Positions 43,644-53,570 of a stretch of DNA of 64,000 nt are shown here, in pieces. Location of the stretch: contig NZ_JAEKPD010000009.1 of assembly GCF_016412875.1 (NCBI RefSeq), forward strand, positions 124,001-188,000, given 5' to 3'. Under the pieces are notes generated by a model that ran no database searches, was not told the origin of the DNA, and worked only from the letters and a program-made list of their open reading frames with translations. Position numbers and translations under genes: made by a program. Position 1 is the first letter of the stretch. The number at the start of each line of letters is the position of its first letter. The DNA is from Palleronia pontilimi (GTDB lineage: Bacteria > Pseudomonadota > Alphaproteobacteria > Rhodobacterales > Rhodobacteraceae).

Positions 43644-44777
43644 ATGAACACCGACCCGGTCGAGCTGACCGCCCAGCTGATCCGCTGCCCGTCGGTCACC
43701 CCCGAAGAAGGCGGCGCGATCCAGCTATTGCATGGGCTTTTGCAGGACGCGGGCTTCACCTGCACGCGGGTCGATCGCAACGGCATCGCCAATCTCTATG
43801 CCCGCTGGGGCACCGAAGGTCCGGTGCTGGGCTTCAACGGCCACACCGACGTGGTGCCGACCGGCGATCCCGCGACCTGGCAGCACGATCCGTTCGGGGC
43901 GGCCATCGTGGACGGGTGCATGTACGGTCGCGGCGCGTGCGACATGAAATCCGGCGTCGCGGCCTTCGCGGCGGCGGCCATCGACCACGTGGCCGGGACG
44001 CCGCCCGGCTCGGTCGTGCTGGCGATCACCGGCGACGAGGAAGGCGACGGCGTCGACGGAACGGCGGCGATCCTGGACTGGATGCAGCAGACCGGCGAGC
44101 GCCTGGACGCCTGTATCGTGGGCGAGCCGACCTGCCCCACGAAGATGGGCGAGATGATCAAGATCGGGCGGCGCGGCTCGATGACCGTCTGGATCACGGC
44201 GCAGGGCAGGCAGGGACATTCGGCCTATCCGCAGAACGCGCGCAACCCGATCCATGCTTTGATCGCCCTTCTCGACACGCTGATCGCCTTCGATCTGGAC
44301 GATGCGTCGGATCATTTCGAGCCGACCAGCGTGCAGGTCACCGGCTTCGACACCGGCAACACCGCCAACAACGTGGTGCCCGCCACCAGCAAGGCCATGC
44401 TGAACATCCGGTTCAACGACGCCCATACCAGCGCGGGTCTTCTGGACTGGATCGACGCGGCCGTCGCCGACGTCACCGCGCAGACGGGCGTGACCTTCAC
44501 GCTCGAGACCAAGGTATCCGGCGAAAGCTTCGTGACGCCGCCCGGACCGCTGTCGCGGATGATCCAGGACGCGGTCGCCGCCGAGACGGGCGTGACCCCG
44601 GTGCTGTCGACCTCGGGCGGGACCTCCGACGCGCGGTTCATCCGCAGCCATTGCCCGGTGGTCGAGGTCGGGCTTGTGGGCCAGTCCATGCACCAGGCGG
44701 ACGAGCACGTGCGCGTCGACGACATCCAGACGCTCAAAGCGATCTACAGCCACATCCTGCAGGATTTCGCCCCATGA
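43644..44777 (+). CDS. dapE: Succinyl-diaminopimelate desuccinylase
   Basis: A 377-residue M20 di-zinc hydrolase producing LL-diaminopimelate. Motifs: [33 protein letters not shown], and the C-terminal [12 protein letters not shown] and [15 protein letters not shown] chose ATG 43644 because AGGAG lies 7 bp upstream; ATG 43626 adds six residues. Coupled to the following GNAT gene by ATGA. Confidence 0.95.
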   Translation: MNTDPVELTAQLIRCPSVTPEEGGAIQLLHGLLQDAGFTCTRVDRNGIANLYARWGTEGPVLGFNGHTDVVPTGDPATWQHDPFGAAIVDGCMYGRGACDMKSGVAAFAAAAIDHVAGTPPGSVVLAITGDEEGDGVDGTAAILDWMQQTGERLDACIVGEPTCPTKMGEMIKIGRRGSMTVWITAQGRQGHSAYPQNARNPIHALIALLDTLIAFDLDDASDHFEPTSVQVTGFDTGNTANNVVPATSKAMLNIRFNDAHTSAGLLDWIDAAVADVTAQTGVTFTLETKVSGESFVTPPGPLSRMIQDAVAAETGVTPVLSTSGGTSDARFIRSHCPVVEVGLVGQSMHQADEHVRVDDIQTLKAIYSHILQDFAP

Positions 44778-45193
44778 CCCGCCTCATCGCCGTGACCGAA
44801 GACGTCGAAACCTGCCGGGCGCTGCGCCGCGCGGTCTTCATCGAGGAGCAGCACATCTCCGAGGCCGACGAATGGGACGACCTGGATGCCGACGCCCTGC
44901 ATCTTCTGGCCCGCGAGAACGGCTTGCCGGTGGGCACGGCGCGGATCTTCATCGAGGGCGACACCGGCAAGATCGGGCGCGTCTGCGTCCTGGCCACCCA
45001 GCGCGGATCGGGCCTGGGGCGGGACCTGATGGAGCACGCCCTGGACGTGCTGCGCAAGCGGGACGTGAAGATTGCGAAGCTGGGCGCGCAGCTGCCGGTG
45101 CTGGAGTTCTACCGCGCCCTGGGATTCGAGGCCGAGGGCCCGATCTACGACGATGCAGGCATCCCGCACCGCGACATGACGCGCGCGCTATGA
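44774..45193 (+). CDS. GNAT-family N-acetyltransferase
   Basis: A 139-residue acetyltransferase of the ElaA-like group: [42 protein letters not shown], acetyl-CoA loop [18 protein letters not shown] and [23 protein letters not shown]. The start overlaps the dapE stop (ATGA), so the two are cotranscribed, but the substrate is unknown. AT-rich hairpins follow the stop. Confidence 0.9.
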   Translation: MTRLIAVTEDVETCRALRRAVFIEEQHISEADEWDDLDADALHLLARENGLPVGTARIFIEGDTGKIGRVCVLATQRGSGLGRDLMEHALDVLRKRDVKIAKLGAQLPVLEFYRALGFEAEGPIYDDAGIPHRDMTRAL

Positions 45194-45201
45194 GCGGCGG
45201 G

Positions 45202-45244
45202 CCGAAATTTTCGAAAATTTCGGACGGAAAACGCATGTTTTCCG
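45202..45244. repeat. Tandem AT-rich hairpins between GNAT gene and rnr
   Basis: CCGAAATTT-TCGA-AAATTTCGG (45202-45223) and CGGAAAAC-GCAT-GTTTTCCG (45225-45244), starting 8 bp after the stop codon. Both stems are perfect. Same family as 35249, 41482 and 59801. Confidence 0.8.
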
Positions 45245-45284
45245 CGCCCCTGTCGCCTGCCCGCGTGCCGTGGTAGCCGGGCGC

Positions 45285-47540
45285 ATGGCCCAGATCCCTT
45301 CCAAGCAGCAGATCCTCGACTGGATCGCCGACAATCCCACCCAGACCGCCAAGCGCGACATCGCGCGGGCCTTCGGGATCAAGGGCGCGGACCGCATAGA
45401 CCTGAAACGCCTGCTCAAGGAGCTGGAGGCCGAAGGCCACCTGGCCAAGCGCGGCAAGTCCTATCGCGACCCAGACACGCTGCCGCCCGTCACGGTCTGC
45501 GAGGTCACGGGCCCCGATGCGGACGGCGATCTCTTCGCGCGCCCGATGGAATGGCACTCGGACAGCCCCGCGCCGCGCATCCTTCTGGTGCTGCGCGACG
45601 CCGATCCGGCGCTGGGCCAGGGCGACCGGGTGCTCTTGCGCCTGCAAGCCATCGAGGGCGGCGATCACGCCTATCAGGGCCGCCTCATCCGCAAGATCGG
45701 CGCCACGGCGCGCCGCCTGCTCGGCCTTTACCGCGCGGGCGCCGAAGGGGGCCGGATCCAGCCCATCGACAAGGGGCAGGACCGCGAATGGAGCGTTTCG
45801 TCCCGCGACAGCCACGGCGCGAAGGACGGCGAACTGGTCGAGGCCGAGCAGGTCGGCCCCAAGGACCGCATGGGGCTGCCCCGGGCGCGCATCGTCGCGC
45901 GGCTGGGCGATCCGACCGCGCCCAAGGCCGTGTCGCTGATCGCCATCCACCAGCATGGCATCCCCGATCAATTCCCCGACGACGTCCTGGCCGAAGCCGA
46001 AGCCGCCGAGCCTGCCGGGCTGGACGGGCGCGAGGATCTGCGCGACCTGCCGCTGATCACCATCGATCCCAGCGACGCGCGCGACCGCGACGACGCCTGT
46101 TTCGCCCAGGCCGACGACGATCCGGCCAACGAGGGCGGCCATATCGTCTGGGTCGCCATCGCCGACGTGGCCCATTACGTCCGCCCCGGGTCCGAGCTGG
46201 ACCGCGAGGCGCGCAAGCGCGGCAATTCCACCTATTTCCCGGACCGGGTGGTGCCGATGCTGCCCGACGCGCTGTCGGGCGATCTGTGCTCGCTGCACGA
46301 AGATGTCGATCGCGCCTGCATCGCCGTGCGCATGGTGCTGGACGCCAACGGCACCAAGATTTCGCACCGCTTCACGCGCGGGCTGATGCGGTCGCGCGCC
46401 TCGCTGGCCTACCAGGATGTCCAAGCCGGGCGGGACGGCCAGCCGTCGGACCGGGTGGCCCCCTTGATGGAGGGCGTGATCGCCCCGCTCTACGCCGCGT
46501 TCGAGGCGCTGCGCCACGCGCGCACCCAGCGCCAGCCGCTGGACCTGGACCTGCCCGAGCGCCGCATCGTGCTGTCGCCCGAGGGCCGCGTGACCAGCGT
46601 CGATTTCCGCGACCGGCTGGACGCGCATCGCCTGATCGAGGAATTCATGGTCTCGGCCAACGTGGCCGCCGCCGAAGAGCTGAACCGCCGCAAGTCCCCG
46701 CTGCTCTTCCGGGTCCACGAAGAGCCCACGACCGAGAAGATGGAAGCCCTGCGCGAAGTGGCGCAGGCCGCGGGCTTCAACCTGACCAAGGGGCAGGTGC
46801 TTCAGACCCGCCACCTCAACAAGCTGCTGGCCCAAGCCGAGGGCAGCGAGTTCGACGAGCTCATCAACCTGTCCACCCTGCGCGCCATGACGCAGGCCTA
46901 TTACAGCCCGCAGAATTTCGGCCATTTCGGACTGGCGCTGCGCAACTACGCGCATTTCACCTCGCCCATCCGCCGCTACGCGGACCTTATCGTGCACCGC
47001 GCGCTGATCGCGGCCCATGGCTGGGGCGATGACGGGCTGGACGACGCGCAGGTCGAGATGCTGGACGAGACCGCGCAGCTGATCTCGGACACCGAACGCC
47101 GCTCGATGGTGGCCGAGCGCGACACCACCGACCGCTACCTTGCCGCGTATCTCAGCGAACGCGTGGGCAGCGAGATGACCGGCCGGATCTCGGGGGTGCA
47201 GAAGTTCGGGCTGTTCGTGAAGCTCGACGAGACCGGCGCCGACGGCCTAGTGCCGATCCGCTCGATCGGGCGCGAATTCTTCGTGTTCGACGCCGAGGCG
47301 CAGACCCTCATGGGATCCGACAGCGGCCGGAAACTGGGCCTGGGGCAACGGGTCACCGTGCGCCTGGCCGAAGCGGTGCCGGTCACCGGCGGGCTGATGC
47401 TGGAACTGCTCGAGGTCGAAGGCGACGCGCTGCCACGGGGCGGCGCGGGCCGGTCGCGCGGGGCACCGAAACGCGCGCGGGGCAAGGCCAAGGCGAAATC
47501 CGCCAAGGCGGCGCGCAAGGTCAAGCGCACGCGGCGCTGA
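45285..47540 (+). CDS. rnr: Ribonuclease R
   Basis: A 751-residue 3'-5' exoribonuclease of the RNB family that degrades structured RNA. An N-terminal winged helix (about 1-70) leads to cold-shock domains. The RNB domain has the catalytic DPSDARDRDDA, NSTYFPDRVVPMLP and RNYAHFTSPIRRYADLIVHR. The S1 domain is SEMTGRISGVQKFGLFVKL, with a Lys/Arg-rich tail at the C-terminus. ATG 45285 is preferred over GTG 45270. Confidence 0.95.
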   Translation: MAQIPSKQQILDWIADNPTQTAKRDIARAFGIKGADRIDLKRLLKELEAEGHLAKRGKSYRDPDTLPPVTVCEVTGPDADGDLFARPMEWHSDSPAPRILLVLRDADPALGQGDRVLLRLQAIEGGDHAYQGRLIRKIGATARRLLGLYRAGAEGGRIQPIDKGQDREWSVSSRDSHGAKDGELVEAEQVGPKDRMGLPRARIVARLGDPTAPKAVSLIAIHQHGIPDQFPDDVLAEAEAAEPAGLDGREDLRDLPLITIDPSDARDRDDACFAQADDDPANEGGHIVWVAIADVAHYVRPGSELDREARKRGNSTYFPDRVVPMLPDALSGDLCSLHEDVDRACIAVRMVLDANGTKISHRFTRGLMRSRASLAYQDVQAGRDGQPSDRVAPLMEGVIAPLYAAFEALRHARTQRQPLDLDLPERRIVLSPEGRVTSVDFRDRLDAHRLIEEFMVSANVAAAEELNRRKSPLLFRVHEEPTTEKMEALREVAQAAGFNLTKGQVLQTRHLNKLLAQAEGSEFDELINLSTLRAMTQAYYSPQNFGHFGLALRNYAHFTSPIRRYADLIVHRALIAAHGWGDDGLDDAQVEMLDETAQLISDTERRSMVAERDTTDRYLAAYLSERVGSEMTGRISGVQKFGLFVKLDETGADGLVPIRSIGREFFVFDAEAQTLMGSDSGRKLGLGQRVTVRLAEAVPVTGGLMLELLEVEGDALPRGGAGRSRGAPKRARGKAKAKSAKAARKVKRTRR

Positions 47541-47606
47541 GGCGTCGGTCTTCGCTTACTCGCGGAACAGGGATCGGGTAGCGGCACACCGCTCCGAGCC
47601 GCGCGC

Positions 47607-48872
47607 TCAGGCGGGCGCGGGTCGCGCGACCAGATCGGGCAGCTTGCGCGCGCCCCACCAGCTCATCAGCGCCATCGCGCCCGCCACGGCCAGGCACAGC
47701 GGCAGGCCGCCCAGCTGGTAGCTGAGCCCCGACAGCAGCGTTCCCGCCAGCCGCCCCGCCGCGTTCGACATGTAATAGAACCCCACATCCATCGTCACCC
47801 GCGCGTCGTTGCTGAAGGCGAGGATCAGGAACGAGTGCAGCGACGAGTTCACCGCGAAGATCGCTCCGAAGACGAAGAGGCCCGCTACGACCAGCGCGAT
47901 CAGCGGCGCCCCGTCCATCAGCGCGGCGGCCAGCGCCAGCACCAGCGGCGGGATCGCCACCAGCAGCGCCCAGCGCGCCGCCAGCGACGCCAGCTCCGCC
48001 AGCGGCCGGTCCCGCGCCCGCAGCACCTTGGGCGCCACCGACTGCACCGCGCCGTACAGGATCACCCAGACCGCCATGAACCCGCCCACGGCGAAGAACG
48101 CCGCGCGCGGGTCCCAGCCCAGCGGGCCCGACAAGGTGGATTGGAAGAAGACCGGGATGCCCACCACGAACCACGTGTCGCGCGCCCCGAACAGGAACAG
48201 CCGCGCCGCCGACAGGCGGTTGATGGACGCATCCTTGCTGAACACCTCGGAAAACTTCGTGCCCTTGCGCCCCCGCGGCAGGCCGCCCGGCATCAGCGCC
48301 AGAACCGTCACCAGGATCGCGCCCAGCGTCGCCGCCATGACCCAGAGCGCTGGCGCGAATCCCAGCCAGCCCAGCAGCGCCGCGCCCACGAAGAAGCCCG
48401 CGCCCTTCACGGCGTTCTTCGATCCGGTCAGCACCGCCACCCAGCGAAACAGCGCCCGGTCGCCCGATGGCGCCAGCAGTTTCACGGCGCTCTTGGCCGA
48501 CATCTTGGTCAGGTCCTTGGCCACGCCCGACGCGCCCTGGGTCAGCATCACGAAGGTGACCGACGCGGCCACCGCCCAGCCCGGATCCAGCCGGGTCAGC
48601 GCGGCCAGCGCCACCACCTGCAACCCCAACCCCAGGTACAGCGTCAGCGTCAGCCCGAACCGCGCGGCGATCCAGCCCGCGCCAAGGTTCGTCGCCATGC
48701 CCGCCACCTCGTAGAGCGTGAACAGGAACGCCAGCTGCACCGGGGTGAAGCCCAGCTCGTGGAAATGCAGCAGCACCAGCATCCTGAGCGCGCCATCGGT
48801 CAGCATGAAGGCCCAGTAGGCCGCCGTGACCGTGGCATAGGCGGCCAGCGGGCGGTCGGTCACCGCTGCCAT
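47607..48872 (-). CDS. arsJ: ArsJ-type MFS exporter of 1-arseno-3-phosphoglycerate
   Basis: A 421-residue MFS transporter with about 12 hydrophobic helices. TDGALRMLVLLHFHELGF, LTQGASGVAKDLTKMSAKSAVK and FFVGAALLGWLGF are typical of ArsJ. ArsJ exports 1-arseno-3-phosphoglycerate, made when GAPDH uses arsenate, giving arsenate resistance. The ArsJ-linked GAPDH gene lies 13 bp upstream on the same strand, which makes the assignment strong. No arsR is nearby. Confidence 0.9.
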   Translation of the reverse strand: MAAVTDRPLAAYATVTAAYWAFMLTDGALRMLVLLHFHELGFTPVQLAFLFTLYEVAGMATNLGAGWIAARFGLTLTLYLGLGLQVVALAALTRLDPGWAVAASVTFVMLTQGASGVAKDLTKMSAKSAVKLLAPSGDRALFRWVAVLTGSKNAVKGAGFFVGAALLGWLGFAPALWVMAATLGAILVTVLALMPGGLPRGRKGTKFSEVFSKDASINRLSAARLFLFGARDTWFVVGIPVFFQSTLSGPLGWDPRAAFFAVGGFMAVWVILYGAVQSVAPKVLRARDRPLAELASLAARWALLVAIPPLVLALAAALMDGAPLIALVVAGLFVFGAIFAVNSSLHSFLILAFSNDARVTMDVGFYYMSNAAGRLAGTLLSGLSYQLGGLPLCLAVAGAMALMSWWGARKLPDLVARPAPA

Positions 48873-48885
48873 GGCGCGCCCCCGC

Positions 48886-49878
48886 TCACGACATCATCGC
48901 CGCGATATCGGCCATCCGGCAGGCATAGCCCCATTCGTTGTCGTACCAGGCATAGACCTTCAGCTGCGTGTCATTGACGACCATGGTGGACAGCGTGTCG
49001 ATGATGGCCGAGCGCGGATCGTTCACGAAATCGGTCGAGACCAGCGGCCGGTCCTCGACCCCCAGGATGCCCTTCAGCGCGCCTTCCGCGGCGTCGCGGA
49101 ACAGGGCGTTGACCTCGTCTGCCGTCACCGCGCGCTGCATCTCGAACACGCAATCGGTGAGCGACGCGTTCAGCAGCGGAACCCGCACCGCGTGGCCGTT
49201 CAGCCGCCCCGCCAGCTCCGGGTAGATCACCGTGATCGCCGTGGCCGAGCCTGTCGTGGTCGGGATCAGCGCGTTCAGCGCCGAGCGCGCGCGCCGCATG
49301 TCCTTGGCGGGCCGGTCGACGATGGTCTGGGTGTTGGTCACGTCGTGCAGCGTCGTGATCGACCCGTGCCGGATGCCCACGCTGTCGTGCAGCACCTTGA
49401 TGACCGGCGCCAGGCAATTGGTCGTGCAGCTCGCCGCCGTCACCAGCTTCTGCGTGCCGTCGTAAAGGGCGTGGTTGACGCCATAGACCAGGTTCAGCGC
49501 GCCCTCTTCCTTGATCGGCGCGCTGACCAGCACCCGGTCCACGCCCGCGTCGAAATAGGGCTGCACCCTGGCCACGCTCTTGAAGGTGCCGGTGCAGTCG
49601 ATCACCAGGTCGATGCCCGCCAGGTCCATGTCTTCGATCTGGGCGGCATTCCCCAGCGCCATGGTGTGACCTTCGACCGTCAGGCGGCCCGGCGCGTGGC
49701 CGATCGCGCGCGGCCAGCGCCCGTGCACGGTGTCGAATTCCAGCAGCAGCGCGTGCTGCTCGGCATCGCCCATCCGGTCGTTCAGCGCCGCGATGCGCCC
49801 GCCCAGTCCCGCGTCGAACAGCGCCCGCAGCAACAGCTTTCCGATCCGGCCCAGGCCGTTGATGGCGATGTTCGTCAT
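48886..49878 (-). CDS. ArsJ-associated glyceraldehyde-3-phosphate dehydrogenase
   Basis: A 330-residue NAD-dependent GAPDH. The N-terminus NIAINGLGRIGKLLLRAL binds NAD; catalytic Cys151 is in ASCTTNC and His178 in TTLHDVTN; the C-terminal WYDNEWGYACRMADIA is typical. With arsJ 13 bp downstream it most likely uses arsenate to form 1-arseno-3-phosphoglycerate for export. ATG 49878 follows GGGAG. It starts 28 bp after the trhO stop, so transcription may begin upstream of or within trhO. Confidence 0.92.
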   Translation of the reverse strand: MTNIAINGLGRIGKLLLRALFDAGLGGRIAALNDRMGDAEQHALLLEFDTVHGRWPRAIGHAPGRLTVEGHTMALGNAAQIEDMDLAGIDLVIDCTGTFKSVARVQPYFDAGVDRVLVSAPIKEEGALNLVYGVNHALYDGTQKLVTAASCTTNCLAPVIKVLHDSVGIRHGSITTLHDVTNTQTIVDRPAKDMRRARSALNALIPTTTGSATAITVIYPELAGRLNGHAVRVPLLNASLTDCVFEMQRAVTADEVNALFRDAAEGALKGILGVEDRPLVSTDFVNDPRSAIIDTLSTMVVNDTQLKVYAWYDNEWGYACRMADIAAMMS

Positions 49879-49905
49879 GGCGGCTCCCACGTTTCGATCC
49901 CCGTG

Positions 49906-50835
49906 CTAGCGGGTCTTTGTAACGGTTTTGCGAAACGCATCCGGTCCCAGATGCGCCGCGCCGCGCGCTTCGGCCAGAAGGACCTGCCGATGACGCTCGC
50001 GGAAGCGCGCGCGCTGGTCCTCGGTGAAGGCGTCGGCGCAACGGTGACAGCGCACGCCGTCCTCGAATTCGGGTCGCGCGCGATCCTCGGTGGTCAGCGG
50101 GCGACGGCACGCATGGCAAAGCGTGGCCGACCCCTGCGCAAGCCCGTGGCCCACGCTGACGCGCTGGTCGAAGACGAAGCATTCGCCTTGCCACAGGCTG
50201 TCCACCTCGGGCACTTCTTCCAGGTATTTCAGGATCCCACCCTGCAGGTGATGCACGTCCGCGACGCCCTCTGCCTTCAGGAAAGCGGTGGATTTCTCGC
50301 AGCGGATGCCGCCGGTGCAGAACATGGCGATGCGCTTGCCCGCCAGCCGGTCGCGGTTGGCCGCCCACCAGCCCGGAAAGTCGCCGAACGCGTCCGTGCC
50401 CGGATCGATCGCGCCCGGAAACGACCCGATCGCCACCTCGTAGGCATTGCGCGTGTCGATCAGCGCCACCTCGGGGTCGCGGATCAGCGCGTTCCAATCC
50501 GCAGGTGAGACGTAATCGCCGACCAGATCGGGGTCGATCGCCGCGCCCATGGTCACGATCTCGCGCTTCAGCCGCACCTTCAGCCGGCCGAAAGGCGTGG
50601 CCTCGGCGGTGCTTTCCTTCCAGTCCAGCGCGCCGCAGTCCGGCCATGACCGGATATGGTCCAGCACCGCCGCCACGCCCGCGCGTGGCCCCGCGATGGT
50701 GCCGTTCACGCCCTCGCCCGCCAGCAGGATCGACCCGCGCACGCCCTCTGCCTCGGCCAGCGCGCGCAAGGGGCCGCGCCGCGCGTCGGGCGCGTCCAGC
50801 GTGACGAACGTGTAGAAGGCGGCGACGGTGACCAT
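49906..50835 (-). CDS. trhO: tRNA uridine-34 hydroxylase TrhO (YceA, rhodanese-like)
   Basis: A 309-residue rhodanese-family enzyme that makes 5-hydroxyuridine at tRNA position 34 without oxygen-dependent prephenate. The N-terminal acylphosphatase-like domain (ILLAGEGVNGTIAG) is followed by the rhodanese domain with LIDTRNAYEVAIGSF and active Cys173 in MFCTGGIRCEKS. A C-terminal CxxC...CxxC zinc-like segment (CHAC...CHRC) is usual for the family. Start ATG 50835. Confidence 0.92.
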   Translation of the reverse strand: MVTVAAFYTFVTLDAPDARRGPLRALAEAEGVRGSILLAGEGVNGTIAGPRAGVAAVLDHIRSWPDCGALDWKESTAEATPFGRLKVRLKREIVTMGAAIDPDLVGDYVSPADWNALIRDPEVALIDTRNAYEVAIGSFPGAIDPGTDAFGDFPGWWAANRDRLAGKRIAMFCTGGIRCEKSTAFLKAEGVADVHHLQGGILKYLEEVPEVDSLWQGECFVFDQRVSVGHGLAQGSATLCHACRRPLTTEDRARPEFEDGVRCHRCADAFTEDQRARFRERHRQVLLAEARGAAHLGPDAFRKTVTKTR

Positions 50836-50916
50836 GCCCGCGCTGATACCGCCGCCGCGCCACGCCCACAAGCCGGGGCAGCCCGCACCACGGTCTCCCC
50901 CCTCGCGCCAACACCC

Positions 50917-50944
50917 CCATCTTTGTTCTCATAAATATCCCGGC
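50917..50944. repeat. Intergenic repeat, CTTTGTTCTnnnAAATATCCCGG copy
   Basis: CATCTTTGTTCTCATAAATA then TCCCGG, in the divergent gap between trhO and pncA. It differs from the 31319 copy by a few bases in the middle. Confidence 0.65.
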
Positions 50945-51041
50945 CCGGCGCCTGCCCCGCGCGCGCGGGCCCCCTGACGCGGGCCGCGGTTGACTTGGCC
51001 CCGGCCCCGCGCCTAGCTGAGCCGTGAAACAGGAGGCCGCC

Positions 51042-51644
51042 ATGCACGACCGCACCCACGCCCTGATCGTCATCGACATGCAGAACGATTTCTGCCCCGG
51101 CGGCGCGCTGGCCGTCGCGGGCGGCGATGCCATCGTCGCGCCGATCAACGCGCTGATGGACGATTTCGCCACCGTGATCCTGACCCAGGACTGGCACCCG
51201 GCGGGCCATTCGTCCTTCGCGTCATCGCATCCCGGTCACTCGCCCATGACCATGATCGACATGCCCTACGGACCCCAGGTCCTGTGGCCCGACCATTGCA
51301 TCCAAGGCTCGAAGGGCGCGCGGTTCCATCCCGACCTGCGCACCGATGGCGACCTCATCATCCGCAAGGGCTTCAACCCCGCCATCGACAGCTATTCGGC
51401 GTTTTTCGAGAACGACCACGCCACGCCCACCGGGCTCGAAGGCTATCTGCGCACGCGCGGCATCACCACGCTGACCATGGTGGGCCTGGCGCTGGATTTC
51501 TGCGTGAACTACTCGGCGGTGGACGGCGCGAAGCTGGGCTTCGACGTCACCGTCCGGCCCGATCTCAGCCGCGCCATCGACCTCGATGGATCGGAAAAAG
51601 CGGCGCTGGACGGCATGAAGAACGCGGGCGTCACGCTCGCCTGA
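51042..51644 (+). CDS. pncA: Nicotinamidase (isochorismatase-like hydrolase)
   Basis: A 200-residue cysteine hydrolase that converts nicotinamide to nicotinate in NAD salvage. The triad is Asp12 (VIDMQNDF), Lys in IIRKGFNPAIDSYSAF and Cys in GLALDFCVNYSA. The metal site is DWHPAGHSSFA. RBS AGGAGG before ATG 51042. It overlaps the EamA gene by 1 bp, so it heads a five-gene run whose later genes are not NAD-related. Confidence 0.93.
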   Translation: MHDRTHALIVIDMQNDFCPGGALAVAGGDAIVAPINALMDDFATVILTQDWHPAGHSSFASSHPGHSPMTMIDMPYGPQVLWPDHCIQGSKGARFHPDLRTDGDLIIRKGFNPAIDSYSAFFENDHATPTGLEGYLRTRGITTLTMVGLALDFCVNYSAVDGAKLGFDVTVRPDLSRAIDLDGSEKAALDGMKNAGVTLA

Positions 51645-52516
51645 TGGACGCCCGCGCGCTCTTGCTGGGCCTCGCCTTCGCGGTGATGTGGTCCAGCGCC
51701 TTCACCTCGGCCAAGTTCATCGTCGCCGACGCGCCGCCGCTGACAGCACTGGCCTTCCGCTTCGCGCTGTCGGGCGCGCTGGCCGTCGGCATCGCCTGCG
51801 CCCTGGGCCAGTCCTGGCGGCTGACCCGCACCCAGTGGCGGCTGACCTTCCTCTTCGGCCTCTGCCAGAACGCGCTGTACCTGGGGCTGAACTTCATCGC
51901 CATGCGCAGCATCGACGCGGGCCTCGCGTCGATCATCGCGTCCACCATGCCGCTTCTGGTGGCCTTCACCGGCTGGACGCTGCTGGGCGAGCGGTTGCAG
52001 ACCAGCGCCATCGCGGGGCTCTTCGCCGGGCTGGCGGGGGTCACGCTGATCATGGGCAGCCGCATCTCGGGCGGGGTCGATCCGCAGGGGCTGGCTTTGT
52101 GCATCGCCGGCGTGCTGGCGCTGACGCTGGCCACGCTCACGCTGCGCGGCGCGTCGTCTGGCGGCAACGTGCTGATGGTCGTGGGCCTGCAGATGCTGGT
52201 CGGATCGGCGCTTCTGGCTGTCGCCGCGCTGATGCTCGAGCGCTGGCAGGTCGATTGGTCGATCCCGCTGGCCGTCGCCTTCTTCTACACGACGCTGGTG
52301 CCGGGCCTTGCCGCGACGCTGACCTGGTTCGTGCTGGTGCGCCGCATCGGCCCCACCCGCGCGGCAACCTTCCACTTCCTCAACCCGTTTTTGGGCGTCG
52401 CCATCGCCGCCGCCGTCCTGGGCGAGCGGATCGGCCCGCTGGACGTGCTCGGTGTCGCCATCATCATGGTCGGAATCCTGGCCGTCCAGCTGTCGAAAGC
52501 GCAGGCCCCCGCTTGA
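51644..52516 (+). CDS. EamA-family (DMT) exporter
   Basis: A 290-residue inner-membrane protein with ten hydrophobic helices in two EamA repeats (LGLAFAVMWSSAFTSAKFIV ... and LCIAGVLALTLATLTLRG ... VLGERIGPLDVLGVAIIMVGI). Such transporters export amino acids and metabolites. Coupled to pncA by TGATG and 31 bp before the PLP-lyase gene. The substrate may be an intermediate or toxic analogue linked to the downstream enzymes. Confidence 0.88.
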   Translation: MDARALLLGLAFAVMWSSAFTSAKFIVADAPPLTALAFRFALSGALAVGIACALGQSWRLTRTQWRLTFLFGLCQNALYLGLNFIAMRSIDAGLASIIASTMPLLVAFTGWTLLGERLQTSAIAGLFAGLAGVTLIMGSRISGGVDPQGLALCIAGVLALTLATLTLRGASSGGNVLMVVGLQMLVGSALLAVAALMLERWQVDWSIPLAVAFFYTTLVPGLAATLTWFVLVRRIGPTRAATFHFLNPFLGVAIAAAVLGERIGPLDVLGVAIIMVGILAVQLSKAQAPA

Positions 52517-52547
52517 CCGGCGCGCCCATTGCGCGTCGAGTGAAGGC

Positions 52548-53570
52548 ATGGAGATCCTTGAAAACCCGTTCCGAGGCTACGGCCTCGACCATCCCGATCT
52601 CGGCGACATGCCGTGGCCCAGCGTCGACGCCGCCCGCGCCGCCGCGCTGACCCGCCGCTGCCCGCGTCACGCCGAAACGCGGCTGCGCTGCTCCCCGGCA
52701 CTTGCCTCCCGGATCGGCATCGGCGCGCTGCACCTGAAAGACGAACGCGACCGGATGGGCCTTGGCAGCTTCAAGGCGCTGGGCGCGGCCTATGTCATCG
52801 CGCAGCACGCCCAAGGAGGCCAGGCGAAGGGGCGCACCTACGTCACCGCCAGCGCGGGCAATCACGGCCTGTCGGTCGCGGCGGGCGCGCAGGCATTCGG
52901 AGCCCACGCGGTGATCTACCTGGCCGACACCGTGCCCGAAGCCTTCGCGGACCGGCTGCGCGGGCTGGGCGCCCAGGTGGTGCGCGCGGGCGCGGTCTAC
53001 GAGCAGTCGATGGAAGCCGCGGCCGAAGCCGCCACGGCCAGCGGAGACACGCTGCTCTCCGACAGCTCGTGGCCCGGATACGCCGAGCTGCCGCACCTGC
53101 TGATGGAGGGATACCTGGTGATGATGTCCGAGGCCATCGACCAGATGCCCGCGCCGCCCTCGCACATCTTCCTGCAGGCGGGCGTCGGCGGCCTGGCGGC
53201 ATCGACGGCGACGCTGGCGCGTGCGGCCTGGGGCGACACGCCCCGGGTCATCGTGGTCGAACCCGATGCCGCCCCCGCCCTGCACGGCTCGATCGCGGCG
53301 GGGGAGCCCACGCAATCGCAGGGTCCCGCGTCGGCCATGGGACGGCTGGACTGCAAGATGCCGTCGCTCATCGCGCTGAAGGGTCTCGCCCGCGACGCCG
53401 ACGCCTTCGCCCTGATCTCGGAAGCCGAATGCGCCAACGCCGCCTACACCGCCGCCGAGCAATCGCTGCCCACGACACCCTCGGGCGCGGCCGGTCTGGC
53501 GGGTGCGCTGGCGATGGATCCCGATCCGGGCGCCCGCGTGCTCTGCATCCTCAGCGAAGGCCCCGAATGA
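52548..53570 (+). CDS. PLP-dependent lyase, diaminopropionate ammonia-lyase-like
   Basis: A 340-residue fold-type II PLP enzyme. The PLP Lys76 is in GLGSFKALGAAYV, the phosphate/Asn loop is TASAGNHGLSVAAGAQAFGA, and SSWPGYAELPHLLMEGYLVM together with AGVGGLAAS match diaminopropionate ammonia-lyases. It is about 60 residues shorter than E. coli DpaL. It could act on another alpha,beta-diamino or hydroxyamino acid. Coupled by ATGA to the M24 gene. Confidence 0.78.
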   Translation: MEILENPFRGYGLDHPDLGDMPWPSVDAARAAALTRRCPRHAETRLRCSPALASRIGIGALHLKDERDRMGLGSFKALGAAYVIAQHAQGGQAKGRTYVTASAGNHGLSVAAGAQAFGAHAVIYLADTVPEAFADRLRGLGAQVVRAGAVYEQSMEAAAEAATASGDTLLSDSSWPGYAELPHLLMEGYLVMMSEAIDQMPAPPSHIFLQAGVGGLAASTATLARAAWGDTPRVIVVEPDAAPALHGSIAAGEPTQSQGPASAMGRLDCKMPSLIALKGLARDADAFALISEAECANAAYTAAEQSLPTTPSGAAGLAGALAMDPDPGARVLCILSEGPE

